Positions 16,717-25,476 of a stretch of DNA of 58,048 nt are shown here, one piece after another. The notes beneath the pieces are model-generated. The model ran no database searches and was not told the DNA's origin. It saw only the letters and a list, made by a program, of their open reading frames with translations. The DNA comes from Myxococcales bacterium UBA1203 (GTDB taxonomy: Bacteria > Myxococcota > Myxococcia > Myxococcales > UBA5297). A program made the translations under genes and the position numbers. The stretch lies in contig DBXV01000016.1 in assembly GCA_002309695.1 (NCBI GenBank), positions 357,356 to 415,403 of the forward strand. Reading direction: 5' to 3'. Positions within the stretch are counted from its first letter, which is position 1; each line of letters starts with the position of its first letter.

Positions 16717-17766
16717 GTGCGCTGGTTTCTCTCCAAGCTGGTCTTCGTCGGCCTCTTCGGCTTCCTGTTTTCGATTCTTCTTCTCGTGACGCCGCTGGGT
16801 CCTCTGGCCGTGCGCTTCACCTTGGGCCTCATGGACGGGGGCACCGCCAAAGATGAACTGGCGCTGGCTGTTTTTCTGGGAACGGCCGTGTTTTCCCTTG
16901 CCGTTCTCGCTGTGTCCGCCGTGGTCCTCGGCAGGATCAACAACAGCGAGTCGGCATGCCTCTCGGAAATTCAGAAGCGGTTTCCGGGAGCTGTGGCCGC
17001 AGAAAGCGCCGGGGGTGAATGGAAGCCGAAGCAGCTGGGAAGCGGCTGGGTCACGAACGCCGCGCCGTTTCGCGTCAGAAACCTTCGGCTGTCCTGCGGC
17101 GACGGCGACTTCACGTCTCAGTGGTGCCTGCGCCGGCTCCACAAAGGTGCTGAGGCAGAGCAGCTGGCCATCCTGACCATCGGCTGCAGCCATCATCTTG
17201 GGCAGGGCGTCATGGCGCTGGGCCGTCCCGGCGAGGGGAAAACGGCCGTCGAGGGACAGCCCGCCATGTCGGCTATGGCCAGCCTCCAGCTGAGCCTGGC
17301 GGACGCGGGTCTGACGCACGGGGTCAAGGACGGGCGCGCGATGGCTGAAGACATCTGGAACGTCTGGCAGCAGTCAGGCACCGAGGCGGCGGTCCACGGC
17401 ATCTACACGGGCTTCATGGCGGGCTTCTCACTCTACAAATCCGTCATCGAGAAGTGCCTGTTCGCCGCGCCGGCGGGCAGCACATTTGCCTCCGCGGCAG
17501 AGAGCGTGCGCGAGGAAGCGGTCAAAGTCCTCAAGACGCTTCCACTGGTGACGCCCATCCGCGGCATCCTGTTCAGCGACGGCGAAATCGTCGTCGTGGG
17601 CGGCTTCTGCAACGGCGCCTCGCCGCAGGACCGGGCCGTCTGGATTGAGACCGCCGCGAAATTCGCGCAGGCCTTTGTGGACGCTCCGGAAAACAGCGCA
17701 CCTCTGACTCAGGACGCATTTTCGGCGGCACACGCATTCAGCGGCGGCAGCCAGGGAGACTTCTGA
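16717..17766 (+). CDS. Two-TM membrane protein of unknown function
   Basis: 349-residue protein that I do not recognise. The GTG start is chosen because AAGGAG lies 7 bases upstream and a TM helix follows at once (residues 4-26). The open frame extends 510 bases further upstream, but that part is antisense to exbB and low in quality. A second TM lies near residues 46-70 (LALAVFLGTAVFSLAVLAVSAVVL). The remaining 280 residues appear soluble, probably cytoplasmic or periplasmic, with GCSHHLGQGVMALGRPGEGK and a C-terminal part containing FSDGEIVVVGGFCNG. The stop overlaps the start of a YccF-type gene (TGATG), so the two proteins are translated together and probably work in the same membrane process. 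Confidence 0.65.
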   Translation: MRWFLSKLVFVGLFGFLFSILLLVTPLGPLAVRFTLGLMDGGTAKDELALAVFLGTAVFSLAVLAVSAVVLGRINNSESACLSEIQKRFPGAVAAESAGGEWKPKQLGSGWVTNAAPFRVRNLRLSCGDGDFTSQWCLRRLHKGAEAEQLAILTIGCSHHLGQGVMALGRPGEGKTAVEGQPAMSAMASLQLSLADAGLTHGVKDGRAMAEDIWNVWQQSGTEAAVHGIYTGFMAGFSLYKSVIEKCLFAAPAGSTFASAAESVREEAVKVLKTLPLVTPIRGILFSDGEIVVVGGFCNGASPQDRAVWIETAAKFAQAFVDAPENSAPLTQDAFSAAHAFSGGSQGDF

Positions 17767-18143
17767 TGAGAACCATCGGCAACATCATCTGGATCATCAT
17801 CGGCGGCGCGGCACTCTTTCTCGAATGGTCCCTCGTCGGCCTGCTCCTGTGCATCACGGTCATCGGCATTCCGGCGGGCAAGCAGTGCTTCAAGCTGGCG
17901 CGCTTTTGTCTGCTTCCCTTCGGCAGGCAGATCGTCAACGACGGCCGGACCAGTTCCATGCTGCTCAACATTCTCTGGATTCTGGTGTTCGGCTGGGAAA
18001 TCGCGGTGACAGCCATCGCCGCCGGCGTGGCCATGCTCCCCACGATCATCGGCATTCCCTTCGCGTGGCAGAGCTTCAAAATCGCGGGTCTCGGACTCTT
18101 TCCCTTCGGCTCGCGCATCGTGGACACGCGGGAAATTCCCTGA
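17766..18143 (+). CDS. YccF-domain inner-membrane protein
   Basis: Small polytopic membrane protein made of two similar halves, each with the YccF signature: VIGIPAGKQCFKLARFCLLPFG and then IIGIPFAWQSFKIAGLGLFPFG. Each half has hydrophobic helices. The length of 125 aa matches the family, which is widespread but of unknown function. Translation is coupled to the upstream two-TM gene through a one-base stop/start overlap. Confidence 0.88.
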   Translation: MRTIGNIIWIIIGGAALFLEWSLVGLLLCITVIGIPAGKQCFKLARFCLLPFGRQIVNDGRTSSMLLNILWILVFGWEIAVTAIAAGVAMLPTIIGIPFAWQSFKIAGLGLFPFGSRIVDTREIP

Positions 18144-18154
18144 GCGGGGATTTC
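18132..18154. terminator. Hairpin between convergent genes
   Basis: GAAATTCCC pairs with GGGGATTTC (one T-G pair) around TGAGC, overlapping the yccF-like stop codon. It lacks a good T-run on either strand, so terminator function is only a suggestion. Confidence 0.3.
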
Positions 18155-18170
18155 TGAGCCGGCGGAACTG

Positions 18171-18905
18171 TCACCCGAAGGAGAACCGATAGCCGACACC
18201 CCGCACGGTCAGAAAATGCGAGGGTTCCTCGGGGTCTTCCTCCAGCTTGGCCCGCAGATTCCGCACGAAGTTGTCAACCGTACGTGCGGTTCCCTGATAG
18301 TCGAACCCCCAGGCGCCCTCGATGAGCGCCTGCCGCGTGAAGACCTTCTCGGGGTGCTCCAGCAGATATTGGAGCAGGCGAAATTCCTGGGCCGTCATGG
18401 GGACCACCACGCCGCTCCGACGAACCACGTGCTCGTCGAAATCCACTTCCACGCATCCAAAAGCGCAGTTGTTGGTCGATGTCTGGCGGTGGCGCCTGAG
18501 AACGGCGTGAATGCGGGCGATGAGTTCCCGGATGCTGAAAGGCTTGGAGATGTAGTCGTCCGCGCCCAGCTCCAGCCCCATGATTTTGTCCTGCTCCATG
18601 CCCTTGGCGGAGAGCATGACGACCGGGACATTCATGCCGCGGCGGCGAATCTCACGCAGCACCTCGAAGCCGTTCATGCCGGGCATCATCACGTCGAGGA
18701 TGACGATGTCGGGCGCTTCATCGACGGCCTTTCGGAGCCCGGTATCGCCGTCCTGCGCCTGAATCAGGGCGAATCCCTCGTGCCGCAGATTGATGGAGAC
18801 GCCGGTCAGGATGGCCAGATCGTCCTCGACGACGAGCACTTTGGCCGGGGCGGCGGGGGACATTGCCGTCTGCTGCGCTGGAGTCGTTTCAGGGGCGTTG
18901 GTCAT
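18171..18905 (-). CDS. OmpR/PhoB-family response regulator
   Basis: DNA-binding response regulator. The receiver domain covers about residues 22-140, with the acidic pair in VVEDD, phosphoacceptor Asp71 (VILDVMMPGMNG), Ser/Thr in VVMLSAKG and Lys in DDYISKPFS. The C-terminal winged-helix domain contains LTAQ-type MTAQEFRLLQYLLEHPEKVFTR and ends in VRGVGYRFSFG. The start is uncertain: this ATG, a GTG 42 bases upstream, or an internal ATG before SPAAPAKV all fit, and none has a clear ribosome site. It lies about 50 bases after speA on the same strand, so it may be transcribed with it. No cognate kinase is adjacent; the sensor kinase at 6.5-8.1 kb is the only one in the window. Confidence 0.92.
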   Translation of the reverse strand: MTNAPETTPAQQTAMSPAAPAKVLVVEDDLAILTGVSINLRHEGFALIQAQDGDTGLRKAVDEAPDIVILDVMMPGMNGFEVLREIRRRGMNVPVVMLSAKGMEQDKIMGLELGADDYISKPFSIRELIARIHAVLRRHRQTSTNNCAFGCVEVDFDEHVVRRSGVVVPMTAQEFRLLQYLLEHPEKVFTRQALIEGAWGFDYQGTARTVDNFVRNLRAKLEEDPEEPSHFLTVRGVGYRFSFG

Positions 18906-18954
18906 TTGGTCATGGAGAGGGCAGGGGAGAAGAAAAGAAGGCGGCACCTGTGCG

Positions 18955-20871
18955 TCAGTCGCCTTCGAGATAGGTGTAGCCGTTGAGGCCGTCTGAATAG
19001 GCCTGGAGAATCCGCCTGGACTCCTCCAGCGTCATTTTGCCGCCTCGGAGTGCCAGCTCCACGGAGCGGCGCATCCGGTCCAGCAGATCGTCCCGGCTGT
19101 ACATGACGGCGCGCAGCACTTCGTCCACCGTGTCGCCGGGCACCACGTGCTCGATGAAGTAGCCGTTCTCCGTGATGGAGACCTGAACCGCATTGGTGTC
19201 GCCGAAGAGGTTGTGCAGATCGCCCAGAACTTCCTGATAGGCGCCGATGAGGAAGAGCCCGAGGCAGTAAGGCTCGCCTTCACGCACCTCGTGGAGGTCC
19301 AGCACGTCCTTCACGTCCCGCTTGTCGATGAAGTGCTCAATTTTGCCGTCTGAATCGCAGGTGATGTCGCAGACGATGCCCTTGCGGGTCGGGCGCTCAT
19401 TCAGCCGGTGAATCGGCATGACGGGGAACAGCGTGTCCACGGCCCAGTGATCCGGAATCGACTGAAAGACGGAGAAATTGCAGAAATACGAGTCGGACAG
19501 TGCCTTCTCCAGCGGCTGGAGCTCCTCGGGCAGCTCGCCGCCGTCCATCATGTCCTGAGCCATGCGGAGGATTTTCTGGACGAGCGACCAATAAACGTTT
19601 TCGCAGGCCACTCGCTCCTTCAGGGAAATGTGCCCCAGCGAGAAGAGCGTCAGACACTCGTCCTTGTATTGAAGGGCATCGTGATAGCTCTCGATGAGAT
19701 TCTTCCGCGTGGTGTCCCGGTAAGTGGAAATCAGGTCCTTGAGGACCGTTGAGGCGTCGTCCGGAACGGCATCCGGGACAGCGCGGGGACTGAAACGGGA
19801 GACGCCCAGAACGTCAGTGACCAGCACGGCGTGGTGGGCCGCCACAGCGCGCCCCGACTCGCTGATGATGGTGGGGTGAGGGACGCCCGCCTCCTGGCAG
19901 TGCTGGAGAATCGAGTACACCACGTCGTTGGCGTATTCCTGCATGGAGTAGTTCACCGACGAGTGAAAGTTCGTCTGAGAGCCGTCGTAGTCCACGCCCA
20001 TGCCGCCGCCCACGTCGAAGTATTTGAGAGGTGCGCCCGCCATGCAGAGCTCGACAAAGAAGCGGCTGGCCTCCCGCAGGCCGTTCTTGATGTTCTTGAT
20101 GTTCGAGATCTGGCTGCCGATGTGGAAGTGCATCAGCTCGAAGCAGTCGAGGAGATCGTTGCCGCGCAGATAGTCCAAAGCCTCCAGCGCCGCGCCGGCG
20201 AAGAGCCCGAACTTGGAGCGGTCGCCGCCCGAGGACTCCCAGCGCCCGGCACCCTTGCTCGACAGCTTGATGCGGATGCCGATTCTGGGGCGGACGTTCA
20301 GGCGCTTCGCGACCTTGTCGATGAGCTTCAGCTCACTGAACTTCTCCACGACGATGATGGCGTTGCGCCCGATTTTGTTCGCGAGGAGCGCGGTCTCTAT
20401 GTACTCCTCATCCTTGTAGCCGTTGCAGATGATGAGCGCCTCGGGGTCGTCCAGCATGGCCATGACAGCCAGAAGCTCCGGCTTGCTGCCCGCCTCAAGG
20501 CCGTAATGGTACTCCCGGCCGATGCGGGCGACCTCGTCCACGACCCAGCGCTGCTGGTTCACCTTGATGGGAAAGACGCCCTTGTATTCGCCCTGAAAGC
20601 CGCTCTCCCGGATGGCCGTCCGAAACGCCTCATTCAGAGCCTTGATGCGGGCGCTGAGGATGCCGGTGAAGCGCAGCAGCAGCGGCAGTTCGATGCCCCG
20701 CTCCCGGACCTCGTCCACCAGTTCCTTCATGTCGGCGGTGGGGCCCGCGGGACCATCGGGATGGACAATCACATGGCCCTTCTCGTTGATGCCGAAGTAG
20801 CCGTCGCTCCAGTTGGGGACGCCGTAGAGCTCCTTGGCGTCGGCGATTGTCCAGTTGCTGTCCTGGGTCAT
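18955..20871 (-). CDS. speA: Biosynthetic arginine decarboxylase
   Basis: PLP enzyme that converts arginine to agmatine, the first step of the agmatine route to putrescine. It belongs to the alanine-racemase-fold (SpeA) class. The PLP Lys is Lys103 in VFPIKVNQQRWVV. Further signatures are HFHIGSQISNIKNIKNGLREA, FDVGGGMGVDYDGSQT and the C-terminal GLFLIGAYQEVLGDLHNLFGD. The length of 638 residues matches the E. coli enzyme. GGGAGAG precedes the ATG. No agmatinase, agmatine deiminase or authentic spermidine synthase gene lies alongside; the spermidine-synthase-like membrane protein at 37.9-40.3 kb is of a different kind. Confidence 0.95.
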   Translation of the reverse strand: MTQDSNWTIADAKELYGVPNWSDGYFGINEKGHVIVHPDGPAGPTADMKELVDEVRERGIELPLLLRFTGILSARIKALNEAFRTAIRESGFQGEYKGVFPIKVNQQRWVVDEVARIGREYHYGLEAGSKPELLAVMAMLDDPEALIICNGYKDEEYIETALLANKIGRNAIIVVEKFSELKLIDKVAKRLNVRPRIGIRIKLSSKGAGRWESSGGDRSKFGLFAGAALEALDYLRGNDLLDCFELMHFHIGSQISNIKNIKNGLREASRFFVELCMAGAPLKYFDVGGGMGVDYDGSQTNFHSSVNYSMQEYANDVVYSILQHCQEAGVPHPTIISESGRAVAAHHAVLVTDVLGVSRFSPRAVPDAVPDDASTVLKDLISTYRDTTRKNLIESYHDALQYKDECLTLFSLGHISLKERVACENVYWSLVQKILRMAQDMMDGGELPEELQPLEKALSDSYFCNFSVFQSIPDHWAVDTLFPVMPIHRLNERPTRKGIVCDITCDSDGKIEHFIDKRDVKDVLDLHEVREGEPYCLGLFLIGAYQEVLGDLHNLFGDTNAVQVSITENGYFIEHVVPGDTVDEVLRAVMYSRDDLLDRMRRSVELALRGGKMTLEESRRILQAYSDGLNGYTYLEGD

Positions 20872-20997
20872 GGATGAATCTCTCCCATGCGAATGAATTC
20901 CATCGGGCCCGTCCGGCGGCCCCTGGAAAAAAGGGGGCGGCGCTTAGTCGATTCGGCAGGCGGCCGCCAAAAAACCGGCAGGCGCGGACCGGAACTC

Positions 20998-21041
20998 AAA
21001 AAAATAAAACGGCGCACCGGCGGCAGTGCCGGAACGCCGTT
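20998..21041 (-). terminator. Second, distal terminator
   Basis: On the minus strand, AACGGCG/CGCCGTT (7 bp) and CCGGC/GCCGG (5 bp) stack across a small internal loop. TTTTATTTTTTT follows. It lies about 75 bases beyond another terminator after the von Willebrand A gene, giving a tandem arrangement that fully isolates speA downstream. Confidence 0.8.
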
Positions 21042-21110
21042 CGTCAGACTTGTGATGCCGCTGCCTGTGTCCGGGCTGAAGGTTTCTGAGCCTCTCTTGG
21101 TCCGGGGCAG

Positions 21111-21144
21111 AAAAAAGCCCCGCCTCCTGAAGGGGAGACGGGGC
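21111..21144 (-). terminator. Terminator after the von Willebrand A lipoprotein
   Basis: GCCCCGTCTCC-type stem with a TTCA loop, one or two imperfect pairs, then six T on the minus strand. It starts 9 bases after the stop codon. Confidence 0.85.
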
Positions 21145-21153
21145 GGAAGGGGA

Positions 21154-22449
21154 TTACAGGTCAACAGGATAGAAGAACTGCAGCTCGTAGGTGCCCGCCG
21201 GGGAATTGATGAGCCGGTCGGTGCACAGCGCGTCGCCTGGCGTGTCCAGCACTTCGACGACCACATTGCCGCCGTCGGCCCGGTCATCGGTGCAGGACCA
21301 TTCCGTGTCCTTGACCAGCGTGCGCACGGACTCGGTGGCGACCGTCTTCAGCTTGAGCTCCACGTCGCTGCAGTTTCGCGGCGGCGGATTCAGCGGGAAG
21401 GTGCAGCCGGTGGCCGCATTGAGAATCGCCTCCAGAGCTGCCGTCAGCGAATCCGTGTCCGTTGCTTCGTAGAAGCGGATGTCGTCTCCGTCGCTGCCCA
21501 CAGGCCGCCCGCCGGCGATGGCCGCCGCGTTGAGGGTCATCTTGGTGGCGGGGTCAGACCCCGTGTTGCCGAAGCCGATAACGAACGTATCCACGCCCGC
21601 GTCGCGCAGCGCCGTAATGGCTTCCACCGTGTGGTCCTTGTCCAGGCAGTCCGTCCCATACATCCGGGGATTGGAGACATAGGCCGGGTCGCACTTGGTG
21701 GACGTGCCGGCAACAGACGGCGTGTTGATCGGATAGCAGGCGATGGGCTCGGACGTCAGGTCGTTGCAGGCCTCCATCGTCCCCGCGGCATTGCAGGCAT
21801 CGCAGCGGGCGGCATTTGCCGGCGTCGGGTTGCAGTTGGGCGAACCGTCGGTCAGCAGCATGACGAAGCGCTTGCGCACCTTGGACGGCGTGCTGAGCAG
21901 CGCGTCCTGACTGAGAATCGCGTTGAGCGTCGGCGCTGTCGGCGTGCCGCCCGCGGGGGCGATTTCGTTGAGCTTTTTGATGATGGCCTCGACGTTGTCG
22001 CTGGCCGCGTCCAGCGGGATGTCCACCGCGCCGGATTCACAGGCATTGCCGGTGGGATAGGTGGCCAGTCCGAAGAGCGCGCTGCCCTCGCCCTCATTCG
22101 ATTCCAGGCTCTTGCGCAGAAATCCCTTCTTGGTGCCGTCGGTCGTCCCGGCAAAGGCGTCCAGAAGGGCATTCCATCGGCAGTCTCCGCCTCTGTCGTA
22201 GCCCAGGGGATTTGCCGTCGTTTTGCACCCCGCCGCGCTGTTCACGCCAAAGAGCATCGAGCCTGATTTGTCGATGACGAGCATGATGAACGACTTGTCC
22301 ATCTTGCCCTCAATGGGCTGCAGCCGCTGTTCCGCGCCGACAGCCTGGGGTTCGACCTTGTCCATTTCAAAGGTCTGGCAGGCGGGAATGGCGGCAGCGC
22401 ACAGAGCGGCGCACAGGGCGAACGGCAGTTTGGAGATTTTTCGGGTCAT
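21154..22449 (-). CDS. von Willebrand factor A domain lipoprotein
   Basis: Predicted lipoprotein of 431 aa. The start MTRKISKLP has GGAGGAA 8 bases upstream and gives a signal peptide ending in IPAC (Cys24). The vWA domain begins near residue 52. It has a complete-looking MIDAS motif, Asp60-Ser62-Ser64 in VIDKSGSM, and downstream MLLTDGSPNC and VDTFVIGFGNTG. A Cys-rich insert (CNPTPANAARCDACNAAGTMEACNDL) sits inside the domain. The last 80 residues contain four further Cys and end in TYELQFFYPVDL. Surface vWA lipoproteins commonly bind proteins through the metal site. The ligand is unknown. It lies 171 bases downstream of the lysozyme-like gene, probably with its own promoter. Confidence 0.85.
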   Translation of the reverse strand: MTRKISKLPFALCAALCAAAIPACQTFEMDKVEPQAVGAEQRLQPIEGKMDKSFIMLVIDKSGSMLFGVNSAAGCKTTANPLGYDRGGDCRWNALLDAFAGTTDGTKKGFLRKSLESNEGEGSALFGLATYPTGNACESGAVDIPLDAASDNVEAIIKKLNEIAPAGGTPTAPTLNAILSQDALLSTPSKVRKRFVMLLTDGSPNCNPTPANAARCDACNAAGTMEACNDLTSEPIACYPINTPSVAGTSTKCDPAYVSNPRMYGTDCLDKDHTVEAITALRDAGVDTFVIGFGNTGSDPATKMTLNAAAIAGGRPVGSDGDDIRFYEATDTDSLTAALEAILNAATGCTFPLNPPPRNCSDVELKLKTVATESVRTLVKDTEWSCTDDRADGGNVVVEVLDTPGDALCTDRLINSPAGTYELQFFYPVDL

Positions 22450-22620
22450 CAGATTTCCTCCCACAGGAACCACATGGTCTGCACAGGCGGAGCGGCGGCT
22501 TCCCGAATACATGTGAAAACCGCCCGGGAAAGGCTCCCCCCGAAAAAGCGCGGGACCTTCTTCGGAAAGCCGAATGCTGTCAACGAGTCCGTTCCTTCCG
22601 TTCCAATGAACGGCGCGCCG

Positions 22621-24051
22621 TCAAAAATTCCCTCGGCGGCGAACAAGGAGCGCCGGTCCGCAGAGCGCCGCCATCAGCATCGTCCAGAGAAAGCCCGTTT
22701 CGCCCGAGACCGGCTGGCTGCAGCTCGATGTGGTGATGGTGACGCGCGAGTAGTCGATACCGTCCGGAGCCGGTCCGCCGTGCCCGGCATCTGCCGTCGG
22801 AAGTTCCTGCCAGCCGCCGTCATCGGCAGGAACTGGGGGCGGTTCGGGCAGCGGAACGGGGTCCTGAACACAGCTGACGCCGTCGCAGACGTAGCCGTCA
22901 TCGCACTCATCGCTGCTGGTGCACGAAATGACCGGAGAACTTCCCCCATCCTGCTGCGGCTCCGGGATGCCCGCGTCGAAGACTGCGGCGGTGCATCTTC
23001 CCGAAGTGCAGATTTGTCCCGGCCCGCAGAGGTCGCCCTCGTCCGTCTGTCCGTCGCAGTTGTCGTCCGCGCCGTTGCAGACCTCGGCCGCGCCGGGATG
23101 AATGGCGGCGTTCTGAGGCGCGCAGTCCAGCGAATCGACAGTGCCGTCGCCGTCTGAATCCACCACCGCGGCCGGGTCATAAACCGCCCCCGCCTGTCCC
23201 TTCTGACAGGGGTCCTTGTGGTTGGGCAGGGGATTGGAGAGCTCGGCGGGAGAACAGCCTTCCGAGGCGCAGATTTCAGAGGCGTTTGGATAGGTGATGT
23301 CGGCGCCCGTCCACAGCCTGCCGCCGCTGCGCGAGGGCGGACAGCGCATGTAGCCCCAGACGGCCTCCTGATAGGGATAGCTGGCGCGGGAGGAAGAACC
23401 CTCGCAGTACCAGGGCGTGCGGCCCTCCGGATACTTTGGGTTGTGCGGGTTATTGACCCAGCCGAACGAGTTGTAGGCCCAGACCGCGTAGTACCAGTGC
23501 TCGATGATTTCCGGGTCCCGCTCACCGATGGCCTTTCGCCCGTTCCACTTGCTGGCCATGAACTGCAGCCCGGTGGCCAGATTGTAGGTGGCGCTGGAAG
23601 CGACCTTGTTCACGTCGAAATTGGTGGCGGTGTTGTTCTCCAGGTCGCTGGCCCGCATGCCGCTCGTAATCTGCGCGTAGCCGTAGCCGCAGCCGCCGCC
23701 GATATTGGTGAGTCCCTGAGAGCCGCACGTGTCGTGACAGAACATGTGCCACGATGACTCCACGAACATCATTGAGTCGAAGAGCAGGCAGGGCAGGGTG
23801 GCGGTGACTTTCTCTGTGCCGGCCGCGCCCTTTTTGATGCTCGGAATCGAGGGCCCCTCCGTTCCGAACTTGTTCTGGCAGACGGGATGAATCAGCCCCG
23901 GAACCTCGCTGTCGCAGGCAACGCGGCCATAGACGGGCTGGACTCGGCACTTGGTGTTGGAACCGCAGGCCGCCTCGGCACTGGCCGAAGTCACGAGCAG
24001 ACAGGAAAGCAGGAACGCGGCCCTGAGTGCGGCAGAACGGCGCGGCTTCAT
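22621..24051 (-). CDS. Lysozyme-like secreted protein with MopE repeat and MYXO-CTERM-like tail
   Basis: Secreted 476-residue protein. The start MKPRRSAAL follows GGAGGTG and opens a signal peptide cleaved near SASAEA. A transglycosylase-like domain spans about residues 85-250, with candidate catalytic Glu98 in MFVESSW and the substrate-groove motif GYGYAQIT (residues 122-129). A MopE-type repeat follows: DSDGDGTVDSLDCAPQN, then CNGADDNCDGQTDEGD, which has calcium-binding-like Asp spacing. After a Pro-rich linker, the C-terminus is Cys, a hydrophobic helix (FLWTMLMAALCGPALLV) and RRRG. This layout resembles the MYXO-CTERM sorting signal. It is probably exported, processed and held on the surface, where it could cut peptidoglycan. 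Its start overlaps the stop of the upstream propeller gene (ATGA). Confidence 0.78.
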   Translation of the reverse strand: MKPRRSAALRAAFLLSCLLVTSASAEAACGSNTKCRVQPVYGRVACDSEVPGLIHPVCQNKFGTEGPSIPSIKKGAAGTEKVTATLPCLLFDSMMFVESSWHMFCHDTCGSQGLTNIGGGCGYGYAQITSGMRASDLENNTATNFDVNKVASSATYNLATGLQFMASKWNGRKAIGERDPEIIEHWYYAVWAYNSFGWVNNPHNPKYPEGRTPWYCEGSSSRASYPYQEAVWGYMRCPPSRSGGRLWTGADITYPNASEICASEGCSPAELSNPLPNHKDPCQKGQAGAVYDPAAVVDSDGDGTVDSLDCAPQNAAIHPGAAEVCNGADDNCDGQTDEGDLCGPGQICTSGRCTAAVFDAGIPEPQQDGGSSPVISCTSSDECDDGYVCDGVSCVQDPVPLPEPPPVPADDGGWQELPTADAGHGGPAPDGIDYSRVTITTSSCSQPVSGETGFLWTMLMAALCGPALLVRRRGNF

Positions 24052-25205
24052 GGCGACACCTCCTCTGTGAAACCGGCTGTCTCGCAAAATCCGCGGACAC
24101 TGATTCGCCGCATCCCGCCCCGACCTTCGCCGTCGGTCCACAAAAGCTCGTCCGTGCCGCCAAACGACCGCCGAACGACCAGAACATTGTTCCGCGCGTC
24201 CAGCGCCACCGGCGTCAGAGTGCCTTTGGAACTGAGAAACGGCCTCGCTTCACGGCGGCTGTCCTGAACGCTTTCTGAGCCGTTTCTGTCCATCATCAGA
24301 AGGCGAGAACCGCCGCTGCCGACGTCATTGCCGAACGACGCGTAAATCAGCCTGCTGCCGTCGCCGGAGAGAATCGCTTTGGGCGAATGAACGCCGGATG
24401 TTCCCGCGGGAACGGCCTGCCGCGTGACCCGCCGGTCCGGACTGACCTCGGATGGGGCCGGCAGCTGAAGTTCATAGAGGCGGTGCAGGTTGTCGCCGGG
24501 AGAAAGGGCGCTGAAAAAGAGCCTGTCGCCGCGGACGCTGAACTCCCGGGCAAATGGCCCCGTGGGCGCCAGAGCGATGCGGAAGATGCCGCTTTCGGGT
24601 GCATCTTCATCGCTTTGGACGCGCGCGCCGCGGACAGCGTCCTCATCGAGGGGAAGAAGATAGAAAGCCGCCTCTTTCAGCCCCACCACGTAGAGAACGA
24701 TGCCGCTCTCGGAAACGCCCGCCAGAGACGCGCCGTAGATGCCGTCCAGGCGCGCCAGTTCCCGGCGCTCGCCGTCTTCCGAGAGGACGACCGACAGAGC
24801 CACATGGTCAAAATCGTCCGTCTGAGGGCGCGTCTCCAGGGTCTCCAGATAGACGGCGGCCGTGTCCGAGAGGGCCAGAAACGGGTCGGCGTCCGCTCCG
24901 GCGGCGATGGTCCTCACCGCACGGGTCTTCAGGTCCAGCGCTAAAATCTCTCCGGTTCCCTGCGAGTGGTTCGGAACTGTCTGGCGCAGGATGAACAGCG
25001 TCTTTCCCGACGGAGAGAGTCTGAGAATCGGGGCGTAGTTTTCGAGAACGCCGATGGAGGCCAGGTCGATGCGCTCGCCGGGACGGACGGCAAAGATGGC
25101 GGCTTCCGAGGCATCCTTTGCCTGATCGCTTCCCACCAGCCAGCCGGAGGAGGCAGCCGGCGGCGCGCTGAGCATCGCAGTCAGAAGGACAGAGAGAATT
25201 CGCAT
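24048..25205 (-). CDS. Exported beta-propeller-like protein
   Basis: 385-residue protein with an N-terminal signal peptide (MRILSVLLTAMLSAPPAASSG). The chosen ATG is the one that begins this signal; the open frame runs 462 bases further upstream without features. The body has WD40/TolB-like strands such as LRLSPSGKTLFILR, PKAILSGDGSRLIYASFG and VALDARNNVLVVRRSFGG, consistent with a propeller of five to seven blades. There is no lipobox, so it is probably periplasmic or secreted. The last bases overlap the start of the lysozyme-like gene by four (ATGA), so the two products are made together and may interact. Confidence 0.72.
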   Translation of the reverse strand: MRILSVLLTAMLSAPPAASSGWLVGSDQAKDASEAAIFAVRPGERIDLASIGVLENYAPILRLSPSGKTLFILRQTVPNHSQGTGEILALDLKTRAVRTIAAGADADPFLALSDTAAVYLETLETRPQTDDFDHVALSVVLSEDGERRELARLDGIYGASLAGVSESGIVLYVVGLKEAAFYLLPLDEDAVRGARVQSDEDAPESGIFRIALAPTGPFAREFSVRGDRLFFSALSPGDNLHRLYELQLPAPSEVSPDRRVTRQAVPAGTSGVHSPKAILSGDGSRLIYASFGNDVGSGGSRLLMMDRNGSESVQDSRREARPFLSSKGTLTPVALDARNNVLVVRRSFGGTDELLWTDGEGRGGMRRISVRGFCETAGFTEEVSP

Positions 25206-25476
25206 GGCGCACTTTTTCCGATTCGTAAGGAAGGAAAGGCGAAGGGTGAACGGCGCCTCCGGATGAGCCTCCCGCCGCTCTGAAAACAGGGCGGGGCCGG
25301 TCTTCGCGGGGCACACATTCAGCGTCCCATTTGTAAAAGGCGGCGTTTTTCTGCATGCAAGCCCGAAATGCGCCGCCGGAAGGGCGGGGAGAAAGGCGCG
25401 GCGCATACTCAGACGATGCTCCGGAGAAGTCCGGATGATGTTGTCCGACGGATAGTGAGGGAAAGGCGGCGTTTTC

